The notes beneath the pieces were generated by a model. That model did not search any database, was not told where the DNA came from, and saw only the letters and a program-made list of their open reading frames with translations. A stretch of 64,000 bases of DNA from Alphaproteobacteria bacterium (GTDB taxonomy: Bacteria; Pseudomonadota; Alphaproteobacteria; RF32; CAG-239): positions 1-64,000 of the forward strand of contig JAFUBQ010000001.1 of the NCBI GenBank assembly GCA_017460085.1. Reading direction: 5' to 3'. Position numbers and translations under genes: made by a program. Positions 38,702-47,941 of the stretch are shown in pieces; within the stretch, counting starts at the first letter, position 1, and every line of letters begins with the position of its first letter.

Positions 38702-39292
38702 ATGTTAAATGATGTTTTAGCACTACGGCGCAGTATTTATGCTTTAGGTAATCAATTACCGATAAGTGATGATGAAGTAATTAAAATTGTTTCGCAGTGT
38801 GTTTTGCACGCACCGAGTGCTTTTAATGCACAGTCATCGCGTGTGGTTATCTTACTGGCAAAAAAACATAAAAAATTTTGGAGCACGGTAGTAACAGCGC
38901 TTGAAAAAGTGACACCGCCGGAAAAAATTGCATCGGCGCTTAAGCGTGTTGAGGGTTTTGTAGCTGCATATGGCACAATTTTGTTTTTTGAAGATGAAGA
39001 TATTTTAGCAAAAATGCAAAAGCAATATGCATTGTATGCCGATGCAATGGAAAATTGGCTGCAGCAGGGAAATGCTATTTTGAGCTATATGGTTTGGCAG
39101 TGTTTGGCAGAAAAAAATATCGGGGCATCACTTCAGCATTATGGTAATTTGGTGGAAAAAGCAGTAATTTCCGAATTTAATTTACCAAAATCATGGCGTA
39201 TAGTGGCACAAATGCCGTTCGGAAATATTGTTGCACCAGCAGCGGAAAAAACATTTTTGCCGCTTGAGGATAGAATGATTGTTATTAAATAA
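38702..39292 (+). CDS. Nitroreductase-family flavoprotein
   Basis: This 196-residue protein starts at ATG 38702 behind AAGGAG. The RRSIYALG segment and APSAFNAQSSRVVIL are the FMN-binding signatures of nitroreductases of the YdgI/HBN1 type; IGASLQHYGNLVEKAV is the usual second half. It reduces nitro or quinone compounds with NAD(P)H; the substrate cannot be read from sequence. It follows the TPR gene by 47 bp. Confidence 0.85.
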   Translation: MLNDVLALRRSIYALGNQLPISDDEVIKIVSQCVLHAPSAFNAQSSRVVILLAKKHKKFWSTVVTALEKVTPPEKIASALKRVEGFVAAYGTILFFEDEDILAKMQKQYALYADAMENWLQQGNAILSYMVWQCLAEKNIGASLQHYGNLVEKAVISEFNLPKSWRIVAQMPFGNIVAPAAEKTFLPLEDRMIVIK

Positions 39293-39338
39293 ATACGGCA
39301 CAATCGCGTAATTTTATAGCATGTTTTAGGATTTTTGA

Positions 39339-39367
39339 TTGACATATAATAAGATTTTGAGTACATT
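39339..39367 (+). promoter_or_regulatory. Promoter of the 41-codon gene
   Basis: TTGACA (39339-39344), 17 bp, TACATT (39362-39367). The predicted start point is about 25 bp before the ATG at 39400. Confidence 0.5.
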
Positions 39368-39399
39368 AACTCCATTGTTAATTTAATTGTTATATAATT

Positions 39400-39525
39400 A
39401 TGAAAAAAGTAAGTATTTTAGTGCCATTGACCATTGTAGCATTGGTCGGCGCTGGTTTAGTGATTAAATCTCTGAGAGAGGCTGTACAAAATTTTGTTAT
39501 AGAGCTTGATAATTGGGATGACTAA
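39400..39525 (+). CDS. 41-residue single-helix membrane protein
   Basis: ATG 39400 opens 41 codons: KKVSILVPLTIVALVGAGLV forms one membrane helix (or a signal anchor), followed by a short acidic tail ending LDNWDD. Its own promoter and terminator flank it, so a small stand-alone message is likely. The ribosome-binding site is weak. Confidence 0.5.
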   Translation: MKKVSILVPLTIVALVGAGLVIKSLREAVQNFVIELDNWDD

Positions 39526-39544
39526 AGAGACATAACTCTGAAAG

Positions 39545-39590
39545 CAAAAGCGTTGCATCTGAACATAGAGGCGACGCTTTTGTTTTTTTT
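39545..39590 (+). terminator. Terminator after the 41-codon gene
   Basis: CAAAAGCGT pairs with ACGCTTTTG around a 20-base loop and runs into eight T residues. Confidence 0.85.
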
Positions 39591-39614
39591 ACGCAATTTG
39601 CAATAAAAAATAAC

Positions 39615-39642
39615 TTGCAAAAATTTTCAAACGTCCTATATT
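39615..39642 (+). promoter_or_regulatory. Promoter of fba
   Basis: TTGCAA (39615-39620), 16 bp, TATATT (39637-39642), 35 bp before the fba start. Confidence 0.5.
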
Positions 39643-39676
39643 CGTGGCAGTTTTAATTTATTTTAAGGAGATAAAT

Positions 39677-40726
39677 ATGCCATTGGTTTCTATGCGTCAA
39701 ATTCTTGACCACGCTGCCGAAAATAACTACGGTGTTCCGGCTTTCAATATCAACAATATGGAACAAATTTTAGCGGTTTTGCAAGCTGCAAAAAAAGTTA
39801 ATGCTCCAGTAATCATTCAAACTTCTACCGGTGCGCGTAAATATGCCGGTGACCCGATGATTCGCCATATGATTGCTGCCGGAATTGAAATGTTTCCTGA
39901 ACTGCCGATTTGTTTGCACCAAGACCACGGTGCCAGCGTAGATGTTTGCCAATCAGCCATTGTTAACGGCTATTCTTCTGTGATGATGGACGGTTCACTG
40001 GAAGCAGATGGCAAAACGCCGTCATCATTTGAATATAATGTTCGCGTTACCCAAGAAGTTGTGGCACGGGCACATGCCGTTGGTGCTTCAGTTGAAGGCG
40101 AATTGGGCGTTATCGGTTCACTGGAAACCGGAAAGGCCGACAAAGAAGACGGTCATGGTGCTGAAGGCAAATTGGATAAAAAACGCTTGGTAACAGACCC
40201 TGATGAAGCCGCTGAATTTGTGCGCTTAACGCATTTAGACGCTTTGGCTGTTGCTGTGGGCACATCGCATGGTGCGTATAAATTTACCCGTAAGCCGGAT
40301 GGCGAAATTTTAGCCATTGACGTCATTGAAAAAATTCATGCAAAATTACCGAATACACACTTAGTGATGCATGGTTCGTCTTCAGTGCCGCAAGAATTGC
40401 AAGATTTGATTAACGCTTACGGCGGACAAATTCCGCAGACCTATGGTGTTCCGGTTGAAGAAATTGTTCGCGGTATTAAATCCGGTGTGCGTAAGGTTAA
40501 TGTTGATACCGATTCTCGTATGGCAATGACCGGTGCTATTCGTCGTTTGTATGCTGAACATCCGTCAGAATTTGACCCGCGCAAATACTTAAAGCCGGCA
40601 ATTGAAGAAATGCAAAAAGTTTGCGAAGACCGCTATATTGCATTCGGCGCTGCCGGACACGCTGACCAAATTAAGGCCATAAAATTATCAGATATGGCAA
40701 AACGCTACGCAAATGGCGAAATTTAA
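39677..40726 (+). CDS. fba: Class II fructose-1,6-bisphosphate aldolase
   Basis: This 349-residue protein starts at ATG 39677 behind AAGGAG and reads PLVSMRQILDHAAENNYGVP. The zinc-binding HQDHGA, the GTSHGAYKF and HGSSSVP segments, and NVDTDSR near the C terminus mark the CbbA-like type A class II enzyme. It cleaves fructose bisphosphate to glyceraldehyde phosphate and dihydroxyacetone phosphate. It is a single-gene unit with its own promoter and terminator, unlike the cbb or gap-pgk-fba clusters of many alphaproteobacteria. Confidence 0.96.
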   Translation: MPLVSMRQILDHAAENNYGVPAFNINNMEQILAVLQAAKKVNAPVIIQTSTGARKYAGDPMIRHMIAAGIEMFPELPICLHQDHGASVDVCQSAIVNGYSSVMMDGSLEADGKTPSSFEYNVRVTQEVVARAHAVGASVEGELGVIGSLETGKADKEDGHGAEGKLDKKRLVTDPDEAAEFVRLTHLDALAVAVGTSHGAYKFTRKPDGEILAIDVIEKIHAKLPNTHLVMHGSSSVPQELQDLINAYGGQIPQTYGVPVEEIVRGIKSGVRKVNVDTDSRMAMTGAIRRLYAEHPSEFDPRKYLKPAIEEMQKVCEDRYIAFGAAGHADQIKAIKLSDMAKRYANGEI

Positions 40727-40753
40727 TATAGTGCTTAGCTAAATCTAAATTTT

Positions 40754-40790
40754 AATCCCTTGCTAAAAACACATCGCAAGGGATTTTTTT
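40754..40790 (+). terminator. Terminator of fba
   Basis: AATCCCTTGC pairs with GCAAGGGATT, followed by a T tract. Confidence 0.9.
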
Positions 40791-40835
40791 TATTTTATAA
40801 AAGCATACAAAATATAGAGGTTGATTTTATATTAT

Positions 40836-40869
40836 AAAAAGAAAGGTCGAGAATATTGAATTCTCGACC
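40836..40869 (-). terminator. Minus-strand terminator-like hairpin
   Basis: GGTCGAGAA (40845-40853) and TTCTCGACC (40861-40869) are perfect inverted repeats. Read on the minus strand they are followed by TTTCTTTTT. No gene ends here, since the unknown gene upstream on that strand already has a terminator at its stop, so a short RNA may end here. Confidence 0.5.
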
Positions 40870-40934
40870 ATCAAATCAGTATAGTGTGTAGCGCAATTTT
40901 ACGGCCTTTGTCAAGTTTTATTTATAAAAAAAAA

Positions 40935-40963
40935 GAAAAAACGCCGAAATTTAGGCGTTTTTT
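40935..40963. terminator. Bidirectional terminator at the stop of the 398-residue unknown
   Basis: AAAAAACGCC (40936-40945) pairs with GGCGTTTTTT (40954-40963). It works on either strand; on the minus strand it abuts the gene's stop codon. Confidence 0.85.
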
Positions 40964-42159
40964 CAATAAATACAATAGAATGTTTTCATTAAACTGCATA
41001 AATAAGTATATTTTTGTTGAAACATACCGTTTATCAGCAAAGAAGGCTCATCTATTGCAGCCTTTTCAAGGCGAATCAATTCTTGCTTAACAGCATTTAG
41101 TTTTCGGTTGAAATTTTCTGCAATATCGAGCGTTTTGAGGTCGTCTACAAACTCTACGGTATATAGCCATCCTTTTTTATATTGAATAAAATCCGGCAAT
41201 GAATTATTCAAATCATCTTGCGGAAAACGTTCAATATAAACGTTAGCATAGAGAGGCGTTGTGTGTTGCACATCAATCAGACAGCGCTCGGTAGAATCAA
41301 TATATATTGGATGATGTTTATGCGCAAATATGTTTTGACATTCATCATCATCTTCATCATCGTTTTCAGCGTCAATATGGGCTTTTAAATTCTCAAAATA
41401 AGCAGTTTCCGCTGATAAATGATACGCCACACAAGAAGACAGCAAACAACCCAAAACTTTGGAAGAAATCGGTTGAAGATTTTTCCATTCAAAGGGCGAA
41501 TAATAAGCTAATGACATGCATTCAGATTCATCAGCGGAAAGTTTTGTTTCCGATGTGCGAGCTTTTTTAAGCAATTCAACCATCTTTTTTATACCGTAGT
41601 CTGAAATATATTTTTCTGTCATTTCCCGAAAGCTAAGCCCTGCGTTGTTGCTTTGGTATGAGGGAGTTTGAGTCTCTAAAATCAGCGAAAAGTTGCGGCG
41701 CAACAAATCTGTTTTATGTGCAGCATCGGCAAATATTTTTTGATATTTTTTATCCAAATCTGCACACAGTAAAGCCATATTCATATGGTGAATTTGCGCT
41801 ATGCAATAGGCATCAGCAATTGTTCCAAGCTCGAGCTTTTCCCATTCCAGTCCAAACTTTTGGTTTATTGTTTGCACAAAGTCAAATTGCCATGAAAGAG
41901 GACGACAATAGCGTATATCTTCAATGATATTAACCATTTCATCTTCACACAAATCCAGTGCTTGAGCGATATCCCAAAACAGTTCAACATCATCTTCGTT
42001 GCGGCATAAAATAACCAACGACGAAAAATCAAAATCATCCTTCATTTTACGCAATTCTGACTTTGATAAACCAAAATGCGCCAAATAAAAGTTTCCGAAA
42101 ATTCGTTGCCAAAGCCACGTTTTGTGACTTAGGTACTCTTTTATTTTTTTTATATTCAT
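40963..42159 (-). CDS. Unrecognised 398-residue soluble protein
   Basis: ATG 42159 is the likely start (MNIKKIKEYLSHKTW); the frame opens 18 codons earlier at a TTG with a hydrophobic, AT-rich run that looks untranslated. The protein is mostly helical with Leu/Glu/Asp-rich segments, an acidic stretch (DAENDDEDDDECQ, near 273-285) and no membrane helix or signal peptide. I recognise no domain. It is a single-gene unit with its own terminator. Confidence 0.6.
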   Translation of the reverse strand: MNIKKIKEYLSHKTWLWQRIFGNFYLAHFGLSKSELRKMKDDFDFSSLVILCRNEDDVELFWDIAQALDLCEDEMVNIIEDIRYCRPLSWQFDFVQTINQKFGLEWEKLELGTIADAYCIAQIHHMNMALLCADLDKKYQKIFADAAHKTDLLRRNFSLILETQTPSYQSNNAGLSFREMTEKYISDYGIKKMVELLKKARTSETKLSADESECMSLAYYSPFEWKNLQPISSKVLGCLLSSCVAYHLSAETAYFENLKAHIDAENDDEDDDECQNIFAHKHHPIYIDSTERCLIDVQHTTPLYANVYIERFPQDDLNNSLPDFIQYKKGWLYTVEFVDDLKTLDIAENFNRKLNAVKQELIRLEKAAIDEPSLLINGMFQQKYTYLCSLMKTFYCIY

Positions 42160-42262
42160 AATTAGATATTTAAAAAATTTATAATTTAGTAAAAAGTACT
42201 TTAAAAAATACAATTTGTCAAGATATTGTTCTTTCAGTAAAATAAATTATGAATTTTAGGTC

Positions 42263-44008
42263 TTACTTTGCTAATTGGGCTATAGTGAAAAACACCGGCA
42301 AAATTGCATATTGACCGCTAGTATAGTAGATATATACTGGAATACCATCACGTCCATAAGATGACAATGCCGCATTATAAATATCATTATCTTCGGTTAA
42401 ATCGGCTTTAAACAGATGAACATTGTTTTGTTTTACAAAGTTTTGAAAATCTTCTGATTGTAACATAAATTTATCATTAAACTGACAGGTTAAACACCAT
42501 TTTGCGGTAAAATCAATAAAAACATTTTCGCCGTCGGCAGCAAGTGTTTCAACTTTTGTTGCATCATATGTTGTCCATTCTAAAAGCTCAGGATTTTCTT
42601 TACTCCAACTTGCATGAAGCTGCGTAGCTAAAACCCATAAAAGCCAAACAGCTGTTAATAATATCGGAATGCTCAGCACAATTTTAACTTTACGCATCCA
42701 TGCGCCCGGTTTTGGTAAAATGCGGCTTAAGGTTTGCGGATACAGCTCAATTAAAACATAAGGCAAAGCATAGCCTAAGGCTAAAGATGTGAACACGGCA
42801 AAAATTTCACAGCTGCTTTGCATAAAAGCATAGCCTACTGCCGCCCCCATAAAAGGACCGGTGCAAGGACTGGCAATCAGCACGGCAAAAAATCCGGTAG
42901 TAAAATCATTAAGTCCGGCAAGCTGATGGATAAAATTATTAGTAAAGCACGGAAAACGGATAAGCTCCAGCATTGCTAAAAATAACATAATAAAAATGAG
43001 CGCCATTATACCGACAAACCAAGGTGATTGCAGCTGGAACCCCCAGCCGATGGCTTCTCCCTGCTTTTTTAATATAACCAATAATGCGGTTAATAGCATA
43101 AATGAAACCCACACACCAAGTGCGTAAAATAAAGCAGGGCGCCAACGTTTTTCAGTATGAGCAACCTGTAAAAGGGCAAATATTTTTAAGCTCAAAATCG
43201 GAAATACGCATGGCATGGCATTAAGAATTATGCCGCCTAAAAAAGCCAATAGTAAAATATAAAGCAAAGAAATTTTCTGATTTTCAGTATAAATAATATC
43301 GGCGATATAAGCTTTAGTATCTGCCAAAATTAACGCTTGCGATAGACTTTTATTTTCTTCCGTTTGCCACGAAACCAGCCATTTTTTCCCTTTAGGTTCA
43401 ATATTTAGAGAATCTTCAACAACCACATGGGGTAATGCCGGAATAAATTGCAAATTTCCAGCCAGAATATTTTTTATTACTGTGCTATTGTTACCTGTTT
43501 TAGCATATATTTTTATTTTTTCGGGAAAAGTTTGAGCTGCAATTTGTTCAATATTATTCCACTCTTCCAAAGGGGTAGGGGTTAAATTTTTTAAATCAAA
43601 CTCAAGCATGCGCGGGCGGCAAACGTCGCGGCACTCCGTAAATTCAAAGGTTAAAACCGTGTCAGAAAACGAGGGAATATAGAGTTTATAATAGGCAGTG
43701 CTATCATAAAAATATTCGTGCATAATTTCATAGGCAAGGCGGTGCTGCGGAACAGATTGATTGGTAATTTGCGCATTACCTTGCTTAGCGCTGATGTTTG
43801 TCGGCTGGCCAATATCACCGGGGTTTTGCCAATATATATGCCAACCTTTATGCGGTGTAATGGCGGCAATCAGCTCATGGCTATTATCACTGTATATGGC
43901 AATATCAGTATGAGCTGTGCCAAATATATTTGCGGCAAAAGCAGATAGCGGCATAGTTAATATTGCCGCTAAAATTATGGAACAAAGCAAAAAAAATAAT
44001 CGCCGCAC
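42263..44008 (-). CDS. DsbD/ScsB-family thiol-disulfide reductase
   Basis: This 581-residue protein has a signal peptide (to about 25), an N-terminal periplasmic domain with a Cys pair (ECRDVCRP), a central membrane domain of about eight helices with the two conserved Cys (NAMPCVFPI and ASPCTGPFMG) and a C-terminal thioredoxin domain (FTAKWCLTCQF, C-x2-C). This is the three-domain relay that carries electrons from cytoplasmic thioredoxin to periplasmic proteins. The N-terminal domain is of the ScsB / DUF255-like long form rather than the classic DsbD-alpha. The thioredoxin-like protein at 5 kb could be a client. Confidence 0.88.
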   Translation of the reverse strand: MRRLFFLLCSIILAAILTMPLSAFAANIFGTAHTDIAIYSDNSHELIAAITPHKGWHIYWQNPGDIGQPTNISAKQGNAQITNQSVPQHRLAYEIMHEYFYDSTAYYKLYIPSFSDTVLTFEFTECRDVCRPRMLEFDLKNLTPTPLEEWNNIEQIAAQTFPEKIKIYAKTGNNSTVIKNILAGNLQFIPALPHVVVEDSLNIEPKGKKWLVSWQTEENKSLSQALILADTKAYIADIIYTENQKISLLYILLLAFLGGIILNAMPCVFPILSLKIFALLQVAHTEKRWRPALFYALGVWVSFMLLTALLVILKKQGEAIGWGFQLQSPWFVGIMALIFIMLFLAMLELIRFPCFTNNFIHQLAGLNDFTTGFFAVLIASPCTGPFMGAAVGYAFMQSSCEIFAVFTSLALGYALPYVLIELYPQTLSRILPKPGAWMRKVKIVLSIPILLTAVWLLWVLATQLHASWSKENPELLEWTTYDATKVETLAADGENVFIDFTAKWCLTCQFNDKFMLQSEDFQNFVKQNNVHLFKADLTEDNDIYNAALSSYGRDGIPVYIYYTSGQYAILPVFFTIAQLAK

Positions 44009-44252
44009 TTTATTTATTCCTTTTCACATTCTCAATATAGTAATCATAAAAAATAAAAAAACCGTTAGTTTTTCTTTAAAAAACAACTATTTTTTAGGCG
44101 ATCGAAAAATATTTTACAGGTTATGCAAAATTATTGAAAAATATTTTATTTTTTTATTCTTTATACATCTTATTGTTTTTGCAATATAAAACATATAAAA
44201 CTCAAATTTGTATGAAGAACAAAAGTTGAACATCTTAAAAAAATCTAAAAAT

Positions 44253-44288
44253 TACCATTGAATCCCATAAAATACCATGCTATACCAT
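44253..44288 (+). promoter_or_regulatory. MraZ operator: four repeats with 10-bp period, over the mra promoter
   Basis: TACCAT, TCCCAT, TACCAT and TACCAT begin at 44253, 44263, 44273 and 44283, exactly 10 bp apart; on the other strand this is a series of ATGG(T/G)A boxes. MraZ is known to bind direct TGG-containing repeats spaced by one helical turn upstream of its own gene. TTGAAT (44258-44263), 17 bp, TATACC (44281-44286) overlaps the array, so MraZ bound here would repress the promoter. Confidence 0.75.
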
Positions 44289-44321
44289 TTAAATAGATAT
44301 TAACCCAAAAAGGAATCTGGC

Positions 44322-44783
44322 ATGAGAAAAGTTTTTCTCTTTATGGATACAGTAATAAACAAGGTAGACGCAAAAGGGCGTGTTTCCTTGCCGTCAGATT
44401 ATCGTGCAATGGTTAAAGAATTATCAACGGAAATTGTTTGTTATCGCAGTTTGAGCGCACCGTGCATAGAAGGCTGTTTGGAAGAAACGCTGGATAAATT
44501 GGCGGCGGAAATAGAAAATGCTACTGATTTCTTTTCAGAAGCACAAGATAATTTAACTAATTTGGTTTTTGGTGATGCAAAACGCTTTAGTTTTGATAGC
44601 ACCGGCCGTATCTTATTGACCGAAAAGCTACTTAAACATGCACAAATTACCGATTTAGCGGTGTTTGTAGGTAAAGGTCGCAAATTTCAAATTTGGAATC
44701 CGGAAAATTGGGCAAAAGAAGAAGCGAGGATTCGTGCCGAAGCCATGAAAAATCGTCCGACATTACGAAAGGACGCGCAATAA
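44322..44783 (+). CDS. mraZ: Transcriptional regulator MraZ
   Basis: This 153-residue protein has two SpoVT-AbrB-like halves; NKVDAKGRVSLPSDYR (12-27) and DSTGRILLTEKLL (near 95) carry the DxKGR and DxxGR motifs. It forms a ring that binds direct repeats ahead of its own operon. ATG 44322 is behind AAAGGAA; an internal ATG at 44343 would remove the first strand. The stop overlaps rsmH in TAATG. Confidence 0.94.
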   Translation: MRKVFLFMDTVINKVDAKGRVSLPSDYRAMVKELSTEIVCYRSLSAPCIEGCLEETLDKLAAEIENATDFFSEAQDNLTNLVFGDAKRFSFDSTGRILLTEKLLKHAQITDLAVFVGKGRKFQIWNPENWAKEEARIRAEAMKNRPTLRKDAQ

Positions 44784-45700
44784 TGGCTGAAACAAAACAA
44801 CGGCATATTCCGGTTATGCTTACTGAGGTTTTGCAATATTTAAACCCACAGAAAGGCGATGTTTATGTTGATGCTACGTTTGGCAACGGTAGCTATTCCA
44901 AAGCTATTTTAGACGCGGCAGATTGTAAGGTGATAGCGCTTGACCGTGACCCGAATGTTCGTGTGCGTGCCAATGAAATAAAAAATATGTATGGTGAAAG
45001 GTTTGAATTTAGAGCCGGTAAGTTTGGTGATTTTTCCGTCTTAGTTCCGGAAAAAATAAATGGTGCGGTTTTTGACATTGGCGTATCTTCAATGCAATTA
45101 GATGATGCCGAGCGCGGATTTTCTTTTTCAAAAGAAGCAAAATTAGATATGCGTATGTCGTCTGAGGGACTGAGTGCCGCCGATATTGTTAATACTTATA
45201 GTGAAAAAGATTTAGCTGATATAATTTATACATTCGGTGAAGAACGTAAGTCGCGGCAAATTGCTGCGCGAATTGTAGCTCATCGGCAAAAAAAGCCAAT
45301 AGAAACAACTACTGAATTAGCGCAAATAGTTTATGAAATTATGCATAAGCATGCGGGGGAAACAGATCCGGCAACCCGCACCTTTCAAGCTTTGAGAATT
45401 GCGGTGAATAATGAGCTTGAAGAACTGCAAAAGGGCTTAGAACAAGCAACAAATAAGTTGCATGCTAATGGGCGTTTGGTGGTGGTTGATTTTCATTCTT
45501 TGGAAGACAGAATTGTTAAAAACTTTATGAAAGAAAACAGCGCTAAAAAAGTGCGGATTTCCAAATATGCACCGGAATTGGCACAAAGCGACAGCATTTT
45601 CAGCGAAGTTTCTAAGGCAATAGTTCCGACAGCGGCTGAATGTGCGCAAAATCCGCGGGCACGCTCGGCAAAGCTAAGATATGCAATAAGGAGGTCTTAA
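44783..45700 (+). CDS. rsmH: 16S rRNA m4C1402 methyltransferase
   Basis: This 305-residue protein starts at ATG 44783, overlapping the mraZ stop, with AAAGGA upstream. RHIPVMLTEVLQYL, YVDATFGNGSYSKAIL (S-adenosylmethionine loop), FDIGVSSMQLDDAERGFSF, RTFQALRIAVNNELEEL and DFHSLEDRIVKNF are all standard RsmH (MraW) motifs. The ftsL ATG follows its stop directly. Confidence 0.97.
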   Translation: MAETKQRHIPVMLTEVLQYLNPQKGDVYVDATFGNGSYSKAILDAADCKVIALDRDPNVRVRANEIKNMYGERFEFRAGKFGDFSVLVPEKINGAVFDIGVSSMQLDDAERGFSFSKEAKLDMRMSSEGLSAADIVNTYSEKDLADIIYTFGEERKSRQIAARIVAHRQKKPIETTTELAQIVYEIMHKHAGETDPATRTFQALRIAVNNELEELQKGLEQATNKLHANGRLVVVDFHSLEDRIVKNFMKENSAKKVRISKYAPELAQSDSIFSEVSKAIVPTAAECAQNPRARSAKLRYAIRRS

Positions 45701-46063
45701 ATGCGAAGTATCAGAATGGCAATGGTTATTTTGTGGCTCACATTAACACTTACAGTGGCATTCGGTTCATCTGTATTAAAAAACAGGGTGCAGGTTTTAG
45801 AGCGCCGATTGGCAGCCATTAATACCAATATTCAGAAAGACATTGAAGGAATTCACGTTTTAAAAGCTGAATGGAGTCATTTTAATACTCCGGAACGTTT
45901 GCGTACATTGGCGCAAAATCAATTATCGTTAGAAAGTGCAAAACCTGAACAAATTATTAACTATTCTGCGTTACAATTCAACTATGAAGATTCGCAAAAT
46001 GTGAACAGAAATGCACTAAAGCATAAAAATTTAACGACATTGGTTAAAGCGGTAAAAAAATAA
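45701..46063 (+). CDS. ftsL: Cell division protein FtsL
   Basis: This 120-residue bitopic protein has a short N terminus, one membrane helix (about 6-24) and a periplasmic leucine-zipper-like coil (LERRLAAINTNIQKDIEGIHVLKAEW) followed by TPERLRTLAQNQLSL, the motif that binds FtsB/FtsI in the divisome. It sits between rsmH and ftsI in the usual place, directly after the rsmH stop. Confidence 0.88.
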   Translation: MRSIRMAMVILWLTLTLTVAFGSSVLKNRVQVLERRLAAINTNIQKDIEGIHVLKAEWSHFNTPERLRTLAQNQLSLESAKPEQIINYSALQFNYEDSQNVNRNALKHKNLTTLVKAVKK

Positions 46064-46064
46064 A

Positions 46065-47825
46065 ATGGGATTTAAAGTAAATTTTTCTAAGAGTAATAAG
46101 GAGCGTTTTTATCTTCCGGGACAAGAGATAAAAATTTCGCGCGCAGCCATTTCGCGCAAAAGCTATATGACCGAAAGTGATAATGTTTTAACATGCCGTT
46201 TCCGCACAACTTTGGCGCTGTGCGGTTTTGCGTTTATTTACGCTTTATTGTGTTTTAGGGTTAGTTATGTTTGCTTGGGAAAAGGCATTAATATTGATAC
46301 TGCAATTGTTAATGAACAAATGGCAGACGATGAGGTTATTCGTTTTAAGAATCCGGTTAAACGTGCCGATATTTTAGACCGCAATGGTGAAATTATTGCT
46401 ACTTCGCTGCCAACGGTTAACTTATATGCTAATACAAAGCAAATTAAAAATGCCGAAGATGTTGCAGAAAAACTTAATTTAATTTTTCCGGAAATATCTT
46501 ATGAAGATTTATTGCGCAAATTGCAACGCCGCAGTGCTTTTATTTATTTGAAACGCAATCTTTCTCCGGCACAGCAAATGCAAGTAAATAATTTGGGTAT
46601 TCCCGGGCTTGAGTTTGAAAATTGCGAAAAGCGCATTTATCCGCACAAGAATTTATTTGCACATGTTTTAGGTAATACAAACATAGATAATGTTGGTATT
46701 TCCGGTGTGGAAAAAACAATGGACGAGCGTTTGACAACTTCAACCAAACCTTTATCATTATCGCTTGATTTAGGCATTCAAAACACCATTCGTGATGCTT
46801 TGGTTGAAGGGGTAAAACAATTTAATGCCGAGGGCGCTGCGGCAATTTTAATGGAAGCTAAAACCGGACAAGTTATCGCCTTAACTTCGGTGCCTGATTT
46901 TGACCCTAATGAAAATTTGAAAGTTGAAGACCGAGCTATGTTTAATTTTGCCACTAAAGGTGTATATGAGGCGGGTTCAGTGTTTAAAGTGTTTAATACG
47001 GCGCTGTGCTTGGAAAGCGGCAAAGTTAAAGTTACCGACCGTTTTGATACGTCAAAGCCTGTATATTTCGGAAAAGCAAAAGTTACCGACCCGCATGGTT
47101 CGCACAAAATGTTGTCGCCGGAAGATATTTTGGTGGAATCTTCAAATATTGGCTCAACACTGGAAATTTTGAAAGTGGGTAAAGATTTTCAGCGCAAGTT
47201 TTTACAAAGCATAAATATGGATAAAGAATTGGCAGCATTTGAACTGCCGGAAACGGCTCGTCCGCTGTTTTTAAGCAAACAGCGTTGGAGTAATCATACA
47301 ATGGCGACCATTAGCTACGGTTACGGCATTTCCACAACACCGCTACATATTATCAGCGCATTTTCGGCAGTTATCAATGGTGGAATGTATCATGAGCCGA
47401 GTTTGGTATATAAAAAGCCTCATGAAGGTAAACGTGTCGTTTCAGAAAAAACATCGGAACATATGCGCACACTGCTTCGTGCAGTAGTAACACGCGGCAC
47501 CGGACGCCGTGCTAATGTTGACGGCTATCAGGTAATGGGCAAGACCGGCACAGCCGATAAACTGGAAAATGGTCATTATAATCATAAGAAAAGTATTTCA
47601 ACTTTTGTTTCCGGTTTTCCGGAATCTAACCCGCAATATACATTGATTGTGGTGATGGACGACCCGAAAGCCAGCAAAGAAACTTATGGCTACACCACTG
47701 CAGGATGGAATGCCGTGCCGATTACGCGTAATATTATTACCGCAGTTGCCCCACAGCTGAATGTGAGTGTTGACTTTGATATTGAAAAACAAAAAAGCAT
47801 TGTCAATGCCGCCTATAAAAAATAG
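46065..47825 (+). CDS. ftsI: Division-specific peptidoglycan transpeptidase FtsI (PBP3)
   Basis: This 586-residue protein has one N-terminal helix (about 47-70), a pedestal domain starting RADILDRNGEIIATS, and the penicillin-binding domain: SVFK at 305-308 (nucleophile S305), SSN in VESSNIGST and KTGT in MGKTGTADK. It makes septal cross-links with FtsW. The ATG is one base after ftsL. The murE, murF and mraY genes that normally follow are absent here; the division cluster ends with this gene. Confidence 0.95.
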   Translation: MGFKVNFSKSNKERFYLPGQEIKISRAAISRKSYMTESDNVLTCRFRTTLALCGFAFIYALLCFRVSYVCLGKGINIDTAIVNEQMADDEVIRFKNPVKRADILDRNGEIIATSLPTVNLYANTKQIKNAEDVAEKLNLIFPEISYEDLLRKLQRRSAFIYLKRNLSPAQQMQVNNLGIPGLEFENCEKRIYPHKNLFAHVLGNTNIDNVGISGVEKTMDERLTTSTKPLSLSLDLGIQNTIRDALVEGVKQFNAEGAAAILMEAKTGQVIALTSVPDFDPNENLKVEDRAMFNFATKGVYEAGSVFKVFNTALCLESGKVKVTDRFDTSKPVYFGKAKVTDPHGSHKMLSPEDILVESSNIGSTLEILKVGKDFQRKFLQSINMDKELAAFELPETARPLFLSKQRWSNHTMATISYGYGISTTPLHIISAFSAVINGGMYHEPSLVYKKPHEGKRVVSEKTSEHMRTLLRAVVTRGTGRRANVDGYQVMGKTGTADKLENGHYNHKKSISTFVSGFPESNPQYTLIVVMDDPKASKETYGYTTAGWNAVPITRNIITAVAPQLNVSVDFDIEKQKSIVNAAYKK

Positions 47826-47941
47826 ATATTTTGCTTTGAAAAAGTAACCTTAAAACAAAAATTTTACATGTGTCTATAAATATTTATCTAATTGTTTTAT
47901 AATAATATTTTCCATTAAATTTGAAAATGGTGTATTTAAAA

